64,000 nucleotides of DNA from Myxococcales bacterium (GTDB lineage Bacteria; Myxococcota_A; Polyangia; Polyangiales; Polyangiaceae): contig JADJCA010000029.1 of NCBI GenBank assembly GCA_016703425.1, positions 124,001 through 188,000 on the forward strand, in the 5' to 3' direction. Both the position numbers and the translations under genes were made by a program. The notes under the pieces were generated by a model, which worked only from the letters and a program-made list of their open reading frames with translations, was not told where the DNA came from and made no database searches. How positions within the stretch are numbered: position 1 is the stretch's first letter; the number at the start of each line of letters is the position of its first letter. Below are positions 1 through 9,212 of the stretch, in pieces.

Positions 1-1
1 C

Positions 2-454
2 GGCGCCGCGAAGGGAGCCCTCGCGCCCATCGACGCCATGGGGCGCGTCTCCGCGACGCGGCTCATCGCCTACCTCGAGGGGCGCGACGACGCGCCTTCG
101 CTCCGCGACGTCGAGACCTTCGACCTCGGGCGATTGGACGGCGCACGCCTCACGTTCACCGATCTCGCGGCCCACGGCTCGCGGCTCTTCTTCGTGGCCA
201 GCGCGGAGGCCTCACCCGACGCGGTCGCCGACGGCCCCGTATCCGGCGTGGCCATCGGTGAGCTCGGAGCGGCGCCGCGCTACGGCGTCGTTCGAGATGA
301 GCGCGGCGTTCCCCTTCTTGCGAAGGTGGAAGGTCTGCTCGTGGAGCGAGAGACATCGCCCGGGACCTTCACGCTCCGCGCCGTGGTCGACGTCGACGAC
401 CCCAACACGCCCGCCGAGTGGCTTGAGCTCGAGGCCCGCGGCTTCCGGCTCTAG
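2..454 (+). CDS. C-terminal part of a DUF6929-like protein (5' end outside window)
   Basis: The reading frame is open from base 2 of the window to the stop at 454, so the ATG at 38 is probably internal and the true start lies upstream. About 150 residues are visible. The end has the pattern VDVDDPNTPAEWLELE, which resembles the last strand of DUF6929-type predicted beta-propeller proteins. That resemblance is from memory and moderate. No signal peptide can be judged because the N-terminus is missing. It is followed by a lipoprotein gene on the same strand with a 138-base gap, so co-transcription is not certain. Confidence 0.6.
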   Translation, partial: GAAKGALAPIDAMGRVSATRLIAYLEGRDDAPSLRDVETFDLGRLDGARLTFTDLAAHGSRLFFVASAEASPDAVADGPVSGVAIGELGAAPRYGVVRDERGVPLLAKVEGLLVERETSPGTFTLRAVVDVDDPNTPAEWLELEARGFRL

Positions 455-592
455 TCGCCGTTGCGTTTGATTAAGGGCAATGATCGCAAGATCTTGCAAG
501 ACCGCCCCATTTCTCCGGTTGCGGAGTCGCTCCGGTGTGGCATGTACGCCGCCGATGTGCGACACGGTGGGATGTCGCGAAGGAGATCTCCA

Positions 593-1474
593 ATGAAGGC
601 TCATGCGGCTCTCGTGGCTCTTGGCGCAGCACTCTTGGTCACCGGTTGCAGCGGCGCGGCCGACGATGTCGCGCCGGCTTCGCAAGACGTTTCGCAAGAC
701 GAGCTGCGCGCCTCCGCAGGGAAGCGCTTGGCGAACGCGAGCGTCGACGAGGTCGTCGACGCCGGTCGCGCGATGCTGACCGAGCACCTCGATGCGGTAC
801 GGGCGGCGCACCCGCAAATGTCGCGGATCACGTCGGCCAATCGCACCGCGTTCACGACCGTCGGCTCGACGTCGTACATGGCGCTCGGCGAGATCATCGA
901 CGCCATCTTGAAGACGCAGTCCTCCGTCGCGCCGTCGTCCATTCTCGGCAAGCTCGACGACGTGGCGCGCCCAGCCATCAGCGAAAAAGCGACGCGCGGC
1001 ATCGTTAAGTGCGACAGCGGCGGCGACGTTGGCCTCTTCGTGTACGACGCGTGCAAGCGCGCCGAAGAAGAGAACGCGTTCTCTCGCGCCGAAAAGCCTG
1101 CGGGCATCGACTTCGACGCCATTCGCGCCGCGTGGAGGGCGACCACCGAGTCGTCAAACCTCGACAACGAGCTTGTTCTCCCGGTCGCGTTTCCGAGCGA
1201 GCCCAACCTCGCGCAGCTCCGCAAGATGGCCGACATCCGCGTGCCCTACGCCGCCTCTGCCTTCGACGCCATCGACGCTTTCGCGACAGCCGACGAGAGC
1301 TCCGCGGCCGACAACGCGCGCGAGTTCGCCCCCATCAAGACCGCGCTTCGCGGCGCAGGCATCAAGAAGCGCTACGCGTTTTCCGGTCGTGGTGACGGCT
1401 ACAGCCGCAACTTCCTGATTGTGGTCGACGAGCACAACCAGGCCTGGGGCTTCATGAGCGGCTACTCCGAATAG
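593..1474 (+). CDS. Predicted lipoprotein, function unknown
   Basis: This encodes a 293-residue protein. The start at 593 is chosen because AAGGAGAT lies just upstream and the N-terminus MKAHAALVALGAALLVTGC is a clear lipoprotein signal with lipobox LVTGC. The open frame extends back to 461, but that extension has no signal-peptide logic. The mature part begins with a small-residue linker and then forms a mixed alpha/beta sequence with a few Cys and no domain I recognise. It is likely anchored in the outer membrane or inner membrane and exposed to the periplasm. A GC-rich hairpin follows the stop. Confidence 0.8.
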   Translation: MKAHAALVALGAALLVTGCSGAADDVAPASQDVSQDELRASAGKRLANASVDEVVDAGRAMLTEHLDAVRAAHPQMSRITSANRTAFTTVGSTSYMALGEIIDAILKTQSSVAPSSILGKLDDVARPAISEKATRGIVKCDSGGDVGLFVYDACKRAEEENAFSRAEKPAGIDFDAIRAAWRATTESSNLDNELVLPVAFPSEPNLAQLRKMADIRVPYAASAFDAIDAFATADESSAADNAREFAPIKTALRGAGIKKRYAFSGRGDGYSRNFLIVVDEHNQAWGFMSGYSE

Positions 1475-1483
1475 GCCTCACAA

Positions 1484-1502
1484 CGCCGGCGCCACGCCGG
1501 CG
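1484..1502 (+). terminator. Possible GC hairpin terminator
   Basis: Two copies of CGCCGGCG separated by CCA can pair to give an 8-bp GC stem ten bases after the stop of the lipoprotein gene. There is no following U tract, so this is only a weak candidate for a terminator or mRNA end stabiliser. Confidence 0.3.
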
Positions 1503-1550
1503 CAGCGCAAGCGGGGGAAGGGTGGGGGCGCGCCGCTCGTACATTGCGGC

Positions 1551-2558
1551 GTGCGTACTCCCATCCTTACGGTCGCGTTCGGTCTCTTGCTCATCGGCCC
1601 GTCTGTCGTGGCGTGCAGCTCTGCCTCGCGTGACGTAGGCGGCGCCACCGCGAAACAATCGGGCGAAGGCACCGAGCCGACGTTCGCCGATTCCGGGAGC
1701 CCCAAGGTCGAGACGTACACGCCCGACGAGATTTGGGCTGACGATCCGCCGCCGCAATGGTGCGGACCAAAAAATGGCGGTCCCGCGCCCGAGCCCCCGG
1801 GTGGAACGCCCGAGTGCCCCGACGACAAGAACCGCGAGGGCTGCGCGTGCAAGAAGCTCGGAGAGGAAGCGTCGTGCTGGCCGGGCAAACGCGTGAACCG
1901 CGGCCTCGGTGCCTGCAAAGACGGCAAGACCAAGTGCATCGCGCAAGGTGAGCTCGGCAAGGTCTGGGGCAAGTGCGAAGGCTTCGTCCTTCCCGAGAAG
2001 AGCGCCACCAAGGGCAAAGACGCGTGCAAGTGCTTCTCTGCCGGCACGTGGAAGATCGACGATCTTCGTCCGTGTTTCGTGCAGGGCTCGAGTGGCAGCT
2101 ACGCGACCTCGGCCTCCTGCGAGACGGGCACCGTGCCGCCCAACACGAAGCCCGCCGCGCCGTGGACCGGCGACACGCTCACGACCGACTGCGCCGGGCA
2201 CTTCAAGCTTTGTTATTCGATCAAACAAGGCGACGTGAAGAACCCCAAGGCGAGCGACTGCTCGCTGATGACGGTGTGCACCGAGGACGACTACCTCGAG
2301 GCCGACAAGCCCCAAGCCTTCCCGAAGCTCCCGTCGTGGGTGAGCAACGACTCGGCGTGCGTCGACAAGATGCTCGCCGGCGCTCCCGTCTACGGCGAGA
2401 TGAGCGTCGTTGGGAAGAGCGTCCTCTGCGACGAAATCGGCGACAGCGGCAAGCCCTACGTCTTCAACCGCGTGCAGTACTGCCCGATGGATTGCGGTGA
2501 GCGCCCCAACGACGCGGACTGCAAGTCGTGCGGGAGCGGCGGTTCGGGGTCGTTCTGA
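1551..2558 (+). CDS. Cys-rich predicted lipoprotein, function unknown
   Basis: This is a 335-residue protein starting with GTG. The N-terminus MRTPILTVAFGLLLIGPSVVAC is a lipoprotein signal with lipobox SVVAC. The mature protein is rich in Cys (about 20), Lys and Gly, with repeated short Cys-containing segments, for example CACKKLGEEASCW and CKSCGSGGSGSF at the end. This pattern suggests a disulfide-stabilised periplasmic or surface protein. No catalytic motif was seen. It converges with the minus-strand gene ending at 2581, with only 22 bases between them. Confidence 0.78.
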   Translation: MRTPILTVAFGLLLIGPSVVACSSASRDVGGATAKQSGEGTEPTFADSGSPKVETYTPDEIWADDPPPQWCGPKNGGPAPEPPGGTPECPDDKNREGCACKKLGEEASCWPGKRVNRGLGACKDGKTKCIAQGELGKVWGKCEGFVLPEKSATKGKDACKCFSAGTWKIDDLRPCFVQGSSGSYATSASCETGTVPPNTKPAAPWTGDTLTTDCAGHFKLCYSIKQGDVKNPKASDCSLMTVCTEDDYLEADKPQAFPKLPSWVSNDSACVDKMLAGAPVYGEMSVVGKSVLCDEIGDSGKPYVFNRVQYCPMDCGERPNDADCKSCGSGGSGSF

Positions 2559-2580
2559 GAGGACGTGACAACCTAGGCCC

Positions 2581-3219
2581 TCACCCCTCTTCCGCCTCGA
2601 GCGGCGCGAACCCCAACGTGACGATGTCGCTGCGTCGTTGATGATCGGCGCACTGGCCGCGGCGGCGATCGGCGTCGCCGAGCAGCACGACGCTGCAGTG
2701 CGAGCAGACCTGCAGCTCGCCGCGGTAGTCCTCGGGGCGCAGCAGGTAGTCGCAAAGCACCAGCGATTGAACGCGCTGCGCGAGCGAAAGTCCGCTGCGG
2801 TGCACCGGGGCGAAGAGCATGACGCCGTCGTCGTCGACGACGCGCGCCAGCGTGCCCCACTCGGCGGCTTCGTCGACGAACAGGTGTTCGCTTCCGTTGG
2901 CGCAGGCCTCGATGCATGAGATCGCGTCCTGCCACGCCGGATCCAAGAGGCTCATGATGCGCCCGTCGGCCAAGCCTGGGACCGGCGTCTCGTGCCTTTG
3001 ACTCGACGGGGGCCTCACCGATGGCGGTGGCGGCGTGTCTTCGCTCGACGTGAGGTGCGCGATGGCGGCGTACGGCCCTGCGAGCCACTCGGCCAGCTCA
3101 CGCTTCGTCCAGCCCCCAGAGACGCCTCGGCAAAAGGCAATCACCGCGCGGCGGCAGTCGTCGGCGAGGTCCTCTGCCGTGACACCGTGGATGTGAGGAG
3201 GCGCACATGCGGGAAGCAT
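2581..3219 (-). CDS. Hypothetical protein with CxxC pair
   Basis: This is a 212-residue soluble protein of unknown function. The N-terminal 60 residues are helical, a Pro/Ser-rich linker follows, and the C-terminal half carries a possible metal-binding pattern, CSHC near residue 180 followed by a Cys and His further on (CADH). It has no signal peptide and no membrane segment. The start at 3219 is the first ATG of the frame, and no clear ribosome binding site distinguishes it. Codon use is the same as its neighbours. Confidence 0.6.
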   Translation of the reverse strand: MLPACAPPHIHGVTAEDLADDCRRAVIAFCRGVSGGWTKRELAEWLAGPYAAIAHLTSSEDTPPPPSVRPPSSQRHETPVPGLADGRIMSLLDPAWQDAISCIEACANGSEHLFVDEAAEWGTLARVVDDDGVMLFAPVHRSGLSLAQRVQSLVLCDYLLRPEDYRGELQVCSHCSVVLLGDADRRRGQCADHQRRSDIVTLGFAPLEAEEG

Positions 3220-3425
3220 GGCGTCTCATCGTGCAGGCGCCGTGCCATCGAGGGTGACCCGGCGCGCCGCCCGAAGCCCTTGATCTCCGGTTCGCGACGC
3301 TCCTGAATTTGCCCGGCAATACGCGAACGCGTGCGTGTCCCATGGCGAATGTCACGGGACATTGGCCTGAGCGTTCAGCAAGGGATACGCATCCGTGGTG
3401 GTCACGTCGCGACCCGACGCAACGG

Positions 3426-4263
3426 TCACACGTGCTGTTCTCGCCAGGTCCGGCAATCCGAAAAGCGTTCCGTGCCGGTGAGCCGTTGGATCGCGCCCTG
3501 CCGAGGCGCTGCAGGGCGAGCGCCGCCCAACCCTGGAAGCAGGGGGACTCGGTCGCGTCTCCGATCGGCCCGCTCGCTCCGAGCGCCCCCGCCACGGCCA
3601 TCCTCGACCCAAAGTGCGTGAAGCGATCGAGCGCCGCCAACGCGAGTCGCCCTGCGTCCGGCGCGTTGAGGCGAAGGAGAGCACCATGACGACGAGCCTG
3701 TCGTCGTCACCGTTCGCAAGCTCTTCGAGTCGAGCGATCGCCGACGTGTCGCCGAGCTGACCGAGCGCGTTCGCGGCCGCTCCGGCCCTCGCGCTGTCGA
3801 GCTGCAAGGCTCTTTGGAAGAAGGGCACCGCGTCGGTGCCGGCGATCGCGGCGATCGCTTCGGACAATTCATCGGCGTGGTCTTCACCCTCAGCGCTCTC
3901 GAAGATCTGCTGGAGGGCGGGAAGTGCGGAGCGGGCGCGCATCTGGGCAAGCGACGCGCAGGCCGCCGTCGGCACCGTGTCATCCCCAAGCGTCTCGCGC
4001 AGCGCGCGGACGACGGCGCGGATCGCATCGTCATTGTCACGCTCGGCCAGGGCTGCGATGAGTGCCCGAGCGAAGGGGAGCTCGCCGTCCTCGAGTGAAA
4101 GCTCGTTGAGCGCCGCAGTGAGCGCGCTCGTCACGCTGGCATTGTTGACGTTTGCCAGATCTTCGGCGGCCCAGATCTGATGCCACGGGTCTCGTGAGCG
4201 CAGCGCTTCGATGCGCTGGGCCATGGTCGTGACGGTGTCGTTGAACGAAACTCGGCCGCTCAT
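3426..4263 (-). pseudogene. HEAT-repeat protein, broken by two apparent frameshifts
   Basis: From the ATG at 4263 the frame encodes about 190 residues of HEAT-like alpha repeats, for example ALNELSLEDGELPFARALIA and ANALGQLGDTSAIARLEEL. After residue ~195 (near 3688) this frame turns into Arg/Ser-rich nonsense and stops at 3352. The repeat pattern continues in another frame as LRLNAPDAGRLALAALDRF and AALALQRLG, then, near 3500, in the third frame as IQRLTGTERFSDC to a stop at 3426. Both switches fit one-base deletions. Either the gene is decaying or the assembly has two indels here. HEAT proteins are usually scaffolds, and the partner is not evident. Confidence 0.65.
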
Positions 4264-4414
4264 GGGTGACGCTTAGGCCACAGAACACGCGCCCGCAAGG
4301 CACGTCGACGACGCGCGCGGAAGACCGCAGCCGACGGGGCCCATCGAGGACGATCCGAACCTCGCGGACGAGAAGTTCCGCGCGCCTCGCACCCGCCCCC
4401 GGCAGCCTCAGCGC

Positions 4415-5926
4415 CTACTGCAGATAGTCGAGTAGCGCGGCGTAGTAGCTCGTTCCAAACTTGGCCGCGAGCGCAGGACTCGCCGCGAGATGCGACTTGA
4501 TGGAGAAGGACGCGATCGCTTGCCGTCCTTCCGCGAGCCCGGTGGTGAGCCAGTGAAGCCGAGCCTGGTCTTCGAGCATGCCCCCAAGCCCGTTGTTCGT
4601 GACGTAATACGACCAGTCGAACACGCGCGCATCGAGGACCTTGAACGCGCCGTGGAGAGCGTCGAGCGCGCCCGTCACTTGCTCAAGCGTGCCGACCACG
4701 TAATACGACTTGAACTTGTAGGTCCCCGCCGGGAGGTTCGCGACCCGCAGCGAAGGCATCAGCGTGTCCATGCCGTTGAAGCCAACGTGGAGGTACCCGT
4801 TCTGCGTGTCGGTGCCCTCGCCCTGAAGCGCGATTTGAGGCGTGTAGACCGCGAGGGCGTGTGCGTGGTTCGGCGAGAACGCGACCACCGGGTTCTTCGC
4901 ATACGTCTCGGCGCTGTCGACGAGGCTCTTCGAGCGAGGGTCGTAGCGCTTCTTCTGCGAGAGTGACCCCGGGTCCGCGTTGTGGGGGTACGCGGCAAAC
5001 GCTGGGTAGAGGGCCGAGAACGAGTACGCCTTCGACGTCGCCATCACCATGGCGATGGCCACGACGCCCGGAATTCGAAGGGGAACCGCCTCGGTTCCGA
5101 CGTCGCCGATGGTCATCGTTTTTCCGAGGAACACGCTGGAGGTCGCCGCATTGTTGTGGGACGAGAACTTCGGGTTGTTGATCTTGCCGACGAGGCAGGT
5201 TGGGCTCGTCCCCGACACCGCGGTGTTGGTCGGCTCCCACCAATCGGTGGGGCCAGCCGGGTCGACGTAGTAGGCGAGCTGCGCGGCGCTCTGAAGTACG
5301 CCCGGGCGAGGGCTCATCAGGTTCGTGGGACTCGTGAGCCCACCGTTGGACGTCGTCGTGTCGGCGACGCCGCCCGTCTCGAGCGGGTTGTTGCAGTCGT
5401 TGTAGTAGGTCCGATACGTGCCAGAGGCATCGAGCGGCGAATCGAAGAAGAACGTCGCCTGGAACGAAGCTCCGCGGATGTGGTTCGGGTAGTCGGGCGG
5501 CTCGTTCAAGACGTACTCGTAGCCGCCACGAATGAGGGACGTGATCGCCGCGCCGTTCTCGGCGAGTGTCGTCGCGATGTAGACGTCGCCGTCGGAGGCG
5601 TAGGGCGCGCTTCCTGGGCCTGCGGGGACCGTCGGAAAGATCGGGTCAAAGATCTCGATTCGTGCGGCGCTCGAAAGCGCGTTGGAAGCGGTCGCGTCGG
5701 GGCCGGTGCCACCACCGCCGTCCGCTGCGTTCGCCGCACTGCTCGCGTTAGCTGCGTTCGCGTCAACGGCGCCCCCCGCGCCGCCGTGGCTGCTGGCGCG
5801 CTGCGAGGCCACGGTGTCGGCGCTGCCACACGCGACCCACGCGCAAGACGCCGCCATCAAGAGAGCACTCGACGCGACGGAGCCCGCTGCGCGTTTCGCT
5901 CTCGCGAGCCCTAGACGATTCACCAT
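4415..5926 (-). CDS. Large predicted lipoprotein, function unknown
   Basis: This is a 503-residue protein. MVNRLGLARAKRAAGSVASS begins a signal region that ends in the lipobox AWVAC. An Ala/Asn/Gly-rich linker of about 60 residues follows, then a folded region of about 400 residues rich in Tyr, Trp and Asn. Its Tyr/Asn-rich composition suggests beta structure, as in extracellular binding proteins, but I recognise no family. A ribosome binding site (AGAGG) sits six bases before the ATG. It stands alone on the minus strand and is divergent from the crotonase gene. Confidence 0.75.
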   Translation of the reverse strand: MVNRLGLARAKRAAGSVASSALLMAASCAWVACGSADTVASQRASSHGGAGGAVDANAANASSAANAADGGGGTGPDATASNALSSAARIEIFDPIFPTVPAGPGSAPYASDGDVYIATTLAENGAAITSLIRGGYEYVLNEPPDYPNHIRGASFQATFFFDSPLDASGTYRTYYNDCNNPLETGGVADTTTSNGGLTSPTNLMSPRPGVLQSAAQLAYYVDPAGPTDWWEPTNTAVSGTSPTCLVGKINNPKFSSHNNAATSSVFLGKTMTIGDVGTEAVPLRIPGVVAIAMVMATSKAYSFSALYPAFAAYPHNADPGSLSQKKRYDPRSKSLVDSAETYAKNPVVAFSPNHAHALAVYTPQIALQGEGTDTQNGYLHVGFNGMDTLMPSLRVANLPAGTYKFKSYYVVGTLEQVTGALDALHGAFKVLDARVFDWSYYVTNNGLGGMLEDQARLHWLTTGLAEGRQAIASFSIKSHLAASPALAAKFGTSYYAALLDYLQ

Positions 5927-6276
5927 GGTCGCCTCTCAGCAAACGCAGGGCCACCCATCGTCTGCCCGTGAAGCCCGGGCGCAGAAACGGCGAGGTGCGC
6001 GCCACGCTGGATCACGCTTGCGCCGGGCCCGCGCGGGCGACGTCCACGGCCGCTGTGCGCGAAGCGTCTACGGCGTCACACCAGTGAGCCTGCGCGAGGC
6101 ATGAGACCGGGGGAGGGGCATCTCGGGCTCCCTGCCCGAAGAGGACGTGACGAGTCTCGTCCTCCGTCCCCGGTGCCGCTGCGGACCGCGAGGTCGTGCT
6201 TCTCGCGTCCGCCAGCGGCGATGACTCGTCTCGTCCACGGCGCCCTCCAATCCCCTGCCGTGCGAGGATGCCTCGC
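5927..6276. other. 350-base divergent intergenic region
   Basis: This stretch separates the lipoprotein gene (minus strand) from the crotonase-fold gene (plus strand) and should contain both promoters. I see only short open frames with Arg/Pro-rich translations typical of non-coding high-GC DNA. There is no clear -35/-10 pair, strong palindrome or RNA gene. Confidence 0.5.
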
Positions 6277-7191
6277 ATGGAAACCCTGAGGACGCTCACC
6301 TACGAGACCACCGGGCGCATCGCTCGGCTCACCCTGAACCGGCCCGCACGAGGCAACGGGATCACTCCGGAGATGCCGCGGGAGATCGCCCAGTGCGTCG
6401 AGCGCGCGTGCCTCGATCCTTCGGTTCACGTGATCGCGCTGTCGGGCAACGGCACCGGCTTTTGCGGTGGCTACGATCTCGTGTGGAGCGCCGAGCAGAA
6501 CGTCGCGCCGGGTGACCTCGAGCCGGTCGCGCCAGGCTCACCGATCGATCCCGCGGTTATCGCGCAGAACCACGATCCGAGCCGCACCTGGGATCCCGTC
6601 GTCGACTGGCAGATGATGAGCCGCAACGTGCGCGGCTTCATGTCGCTCTTGCACGCCGACAAGCCGGTGGTGTGTAAGGTGCACGGATTTTGCGTCGCCG
6701 GCGGCACCGACATGGCCCTCTGCTCGGATCTCTTGGTCGTCGAAGACCGCGCGAAGATCGGCTACCCGCCGGCGCGCGTGTGGGGCGTGCCCACCACGGC
6801 GCTCTGGGCGCAGCGGATAGGGATGACTCGCGCCAAGCGCCTGCTCCTCACCGGCGATTCGATCTCGGGCACCGAGGCCGTCGAGTGGGGCTTGGCGTGC
6901 GAAGCCGCGCCGATCGCCGCGTTGGACGCACGCTTCGAGGCGCTCCTCGAGCGGGTCGCGCGGGTGCCGTTGAACCAGCTGATCCTGCACAAGCAACTGC
7001 TCAACGCGACGCTGCTGGGAACGCCGGTGGCGGGCACCCAACTGCTCGGGACCCTGATGGACGGCATCGCGCGCCACACGCCGGAGGGCTATGCGTTCGC
7101 GCAGGCGTCGATGACCCACGGCTTCAAGGAAGCGGTGCGCGCACGCGACGAGCCCTTCGGAGATCACGGCCGCAGCACGAACCGCGGCTGA
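6277..7191 (+). CDS. Crotonase-fold protein (enoyl-CoA hydratase/isomerase family)
   Basis: This is a 304-residue protein of the crotonase superfamily, which acts on acyl-CoA thioesters. ATG 6277 has GAGG nine bases upstream; a second ATG at 6268 overlaps that site. The oxyanion-hole segments are visible as GNGTGFCGGYDL and HGFCVAGGTDMALCSDLL, followed by IGYPPARVWGVPTTALWAQR and the usual helix LLLTGDSISGTEAVEWGL. The acidic residue after GGT is Asp, and the position of the second catalytic Glu of hydratases is not acidic (PPARVWG). The reaction may therefore differ from simple hydration. No fatty-acid operon surrounds it. Confidence 0.85.
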   Translation: METLRTLTYETTGRIARLTLNRPARGNGITPEMPREIAQCVERACLDPSVHVIALSGNGTGFCGGYDLVWSAEQNVAPGDLEPVAPGSPIDPAVIAQNHDPSRTWDPVVDWQMMSRNVRGFMSLLHADKPVVCKVHGFCVAGGTDMALCSDLLVVEDRAKIGYPPARVWGVPTTALWAQRIGMTRAKRLLLTGDSISGTEAVEWGLACEAAPIAALDARFEALLERVARVPLNQLILHKQLLNATLLGTPVAGTQLLGTLMDGIARHTPEGYAFAQASMTHGFKEAVRARDEPFGDHGRSTNRG

Positions 7192-7330
7192 GGTGATAGA
7201 TGGATCGCTTGTCCGGCACGTCGTAGGTTCGCGTCGACGGGGACAGCACCTCGTCCCTCGGGCTTGAGCGCCGCACGCACCTGCAGGCCAACATTGGCGC
7301 TTCGCGGCCGCGCTGCTAACCATCGGCGCG

Positions 7331-7693
7331 ATGGCGCTTGCCGCGGACTTTGGAGACAGCTGGCTCATCGTGCTGATTGCCTTCTGGCCGGTCACGCTCG
7401 CTGTTCTCGGGATCGTTCTTTCGCTCATCGTGGTCGGGTTCTTGCGCTTGGCGGGTGGAGAACCGGTCGCCGCGCGCATCGGCCAAGTGCCGCCGAGCAC
7501 CGATCCACGGTGGACGAGAGAATCCCACGTCCAACGCGTAGGCGGCGAGTGCCCGGGTTGCACGCAGCGGATCGTGATCGATCGTGATCTTGTGGCTTGC
7601 TCGAGCTGCGGCGCATTCTGTCACGAAGAATGTGCCGAACGGCATGCTGCCAGTCATGGCAGCGGTCCCAGGGACGCGTACCGCGGACCGTGA
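7331..7693 (+). CDS. Small membrane protein with zinc-ribbon tail
   Basis: This is a 120-residue protein with one or two hydrophobic segments (about residues 10-42, LIVLIAFWPVTLAVLGIVLS) and a C-terminal cytoplasmic-looking metal site: CPGC near residue 75, CSSC near residue 90 and CHEEC near residue 97. The spacing resembles RING/zinc-ribbon folds. I do not recognise a named family. It lies 75 bases upstream of a Nudix gene that also carries a zinc ribbon; co-transcription is possible. Confidence 0.6.
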   Translation: MALAADFGDSWLIVLIAFWPVTLAVLGIVLSLIVVGFLRLAGGEPVAARIGQVPPSTDPRWTRESHVQRVGGECPGCTQRIVIDRDLVACSSCGAFCHEECAERHAASHGSGPRDAYRGP

Positions 7694-7768
7694 CTGTGCG
7701 GCGTGCACCGACGGCGACGGTCTCGCGAAGTCCTTGGGCGGGCACGCGTTGGGCCGTAAGATCGCGAC

Positions 7769-8314
7769 GTGCGCGACGCCTTTTGCCATTCGTGTGGGAC
7801 TGCGTTCCCGCCGCCGCTCGCCTATCCGCGAACGTGCGCGCAGTGCAAGACGCAGATCTGGGCCAACCCGATCCCGGTATCGGTCGTGCTCGTTCCAATC
7901 ATCGCGGGCGACCGAACCGGTTTGCTCGTCGTCCGTCGCGGCATTCCGCCGGGCGAAGGGAAGCTCGCGCTCGTCGGCGGCTTCCTCGAGGATCACGAGA
8001 CGTGGGCCGAAGGCGGGGCGCGCGAGGTGCGCGAGGAGACCGCCGTCATCGTCGCGCCTGAGCGCCTCGTTCCTCTGTGGTTCACGTCCACCGAGCCGCG
8101 CCCCAACCGCGTGTTGCTCTTCTCCGCCGCCGACGCCCAAGCGGCCGCCTCGCTCCCCGCGTTCCTGAAGAACACGGAGACACCCGAGCGCGGAGCGGTC
8201 TTCGGCCCCGACGGGCTCGACGAGGTCTTCGCCTTCCCGCTGCACGTTCAGGCGGCGCGCCGGTTCTTCGCCTCGCGCGGCGCGAGCGGCCCGCACGATT
8301 ACCGCTCGCTCTGA
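7769..8314 (+). CDS. Nudix hydrolase with N-terminal zinc ribbon
   Basis: This is a 181-residue protein starting with GTG. The N-terminus has CHSCG and CAQCK pairs, forming a zinc ribbon as in NudC-like and related Nudix proteins. The Nudix box runs from about residue 70: GGFLEDHETWAEGGAREVRE followed by ETAVI, matching G-x5-E-x7-REV-x-EE. The usual Gly near the end of the box is Ala. Nudix enzymes cleave nucleoside diphosphates linked to another group; the substrate cannot be told from the sequence. It ends 16 bases from a convergent minus-strand gene. Confidence 0.85.
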   Translation: MRDAFCHSCGTAFPPPLAYPRTCAQCKTQIWANPIPVSVVLVPIIAGDRTGLLVVRRGIPPGEGKLALVGGFLEDHETWAEGGAREVREETAVIVAPERLVPLWFTSTEPRPNRVLLFSAADAQAAASLPAFLKNTETPERGAVFGPDGLDEVFAFPLHVQAARRFFASRGASGPHDYRSL

Positions 8315-8330
8315 GCGGCGCTGGTTGGGC

Positions 8331-9212
8331 CTACTTCGCCGTCGCTCCTCGTCGGAACACGGTGCCGTAACACTCGATGATCGAGGAATCGAGCTGCACC
8401 TCGCGATCCGTCTCGACGGCGCGGATCCAGAGCCGCCATCCGGCGCCCGTGGCGGCGTCGGCGCGATGCAGCGAGAGACCATCGGTGCGCACGATCGAGG
8501 CCGCAGGCTGGGCCACACACGGCGGCGCGAGCTTGCGAATGAGCGCGTCGAGGCCGTCGAAGTTGGCAATGAGCTCGGGCAACGTCACGGTGAGCGGCGT
8601 GCTCGCGAACACCGTCGCGCAATGATCCGACGACTGATACGCGAGGTACCGCGGCGGCACGACGCCGCTCGCGAGCCGCGCCTTCATATCGTGCAAGAGG
8701 TTGTGGCCGAACGCCTCCACCGCGGAGCCGCGCACCACGATGCTGCCGTCGACGTGCCAGTGCTCGCTGTCGACGGGCAAATCACCCGGCTCGAAGTACT
8801 GAATCTTCGAGTCGACGTAGACGTAGCGCTTGTCGCCCACCACGAGGCGCTTCATCTCTTCGAGCACGCGCCGGGTCAAAGGCCCGGCGACCTCGAGCGC
8901 CTCGTCGATGGGACACCAGCAGAAGGTGACGCCATCGGCGCGGACCTCCTCCTGGCTGGGCACAGGCAGCTCGCGCTCGACCTTGTAGAGGTTCGGGAAG
9001 TGGGCCTCGAAGTCAGCGATCGGTCGCGAGCCGTCGACCGGGTACGCGTCCATCGTGGTGGCGTGCATCTCGGGGACGACGGGCGGCGGCGGCCTGCCCG
9101 CGGCGCGGGGCGCGCGCTTGCGCGTCGAGCCGTGATACGCGCCCTCGCCGGTGAACGGCGCGATGTCCTGGGAGCTCTGGGAGTGCTCTTGCTTGAGGTA
9201 GGTGAGGTTCAT
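8331..9212 (-). CDS. Putative Fe(II)/2-oxoglutarate-type oxygenase, coupled to ankyrin gene
   Basis: This is a 293-residue soluble protein. Its ATG overlaps the stop of the upstream gene as ATGA (9209-9212), which fixes the start and implies translational coupling. A metal-triad pattern is visible: H-x-D in SEHWHVDGSIVV (about residue 155) and a distal His in SLHRADAATGAGWRLWIR (about residue 255) followed ten residues later by an Arg. H-x-D...H-x10-R is the pattern of phytanoyl-CoA/2-oxoglutarate dioxygenases. I do not recognise the family by whole sequence, so substrate and function are open. The first 50 residues are Gln/Ser/Pro-rich. Confidence 0.6.
   Translation of the reverse strand: MNLTYLKQEHSQSSQDIAPFTGEGAYHGSTRKRAPRAAGRPPPPVVPEMHATTMDAYPVDGSRPIADFEAHFPNLYKVERELPVPSQEEVRADGVTFCWCPIDEALEVAGPLTRRVLEEMKRLVVGDKRYVYVDSKIQYFEPGDLPVDSEHWHVDGSIVVRGSAVEAFGHNLLHDMKARLASGVVPPRYLAYQSSDHCATVFASTPLTVTLPELIANFDGLDALIRKLAPPCVAQPAASIVRTDGLSLHRADAATGAGWRLWIRAVETDREVQLDSSIIECYGTVFRRGATAK

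Noticed and set aside
7264..7587. A 107-residue plus-strand frame overlapping the small membrane protein
   Set aside because: Its translation is Arg/His-rich; the overlapping frame from 7331 has a hydrophobic segment and three Cys pairs and is much more protein-like.
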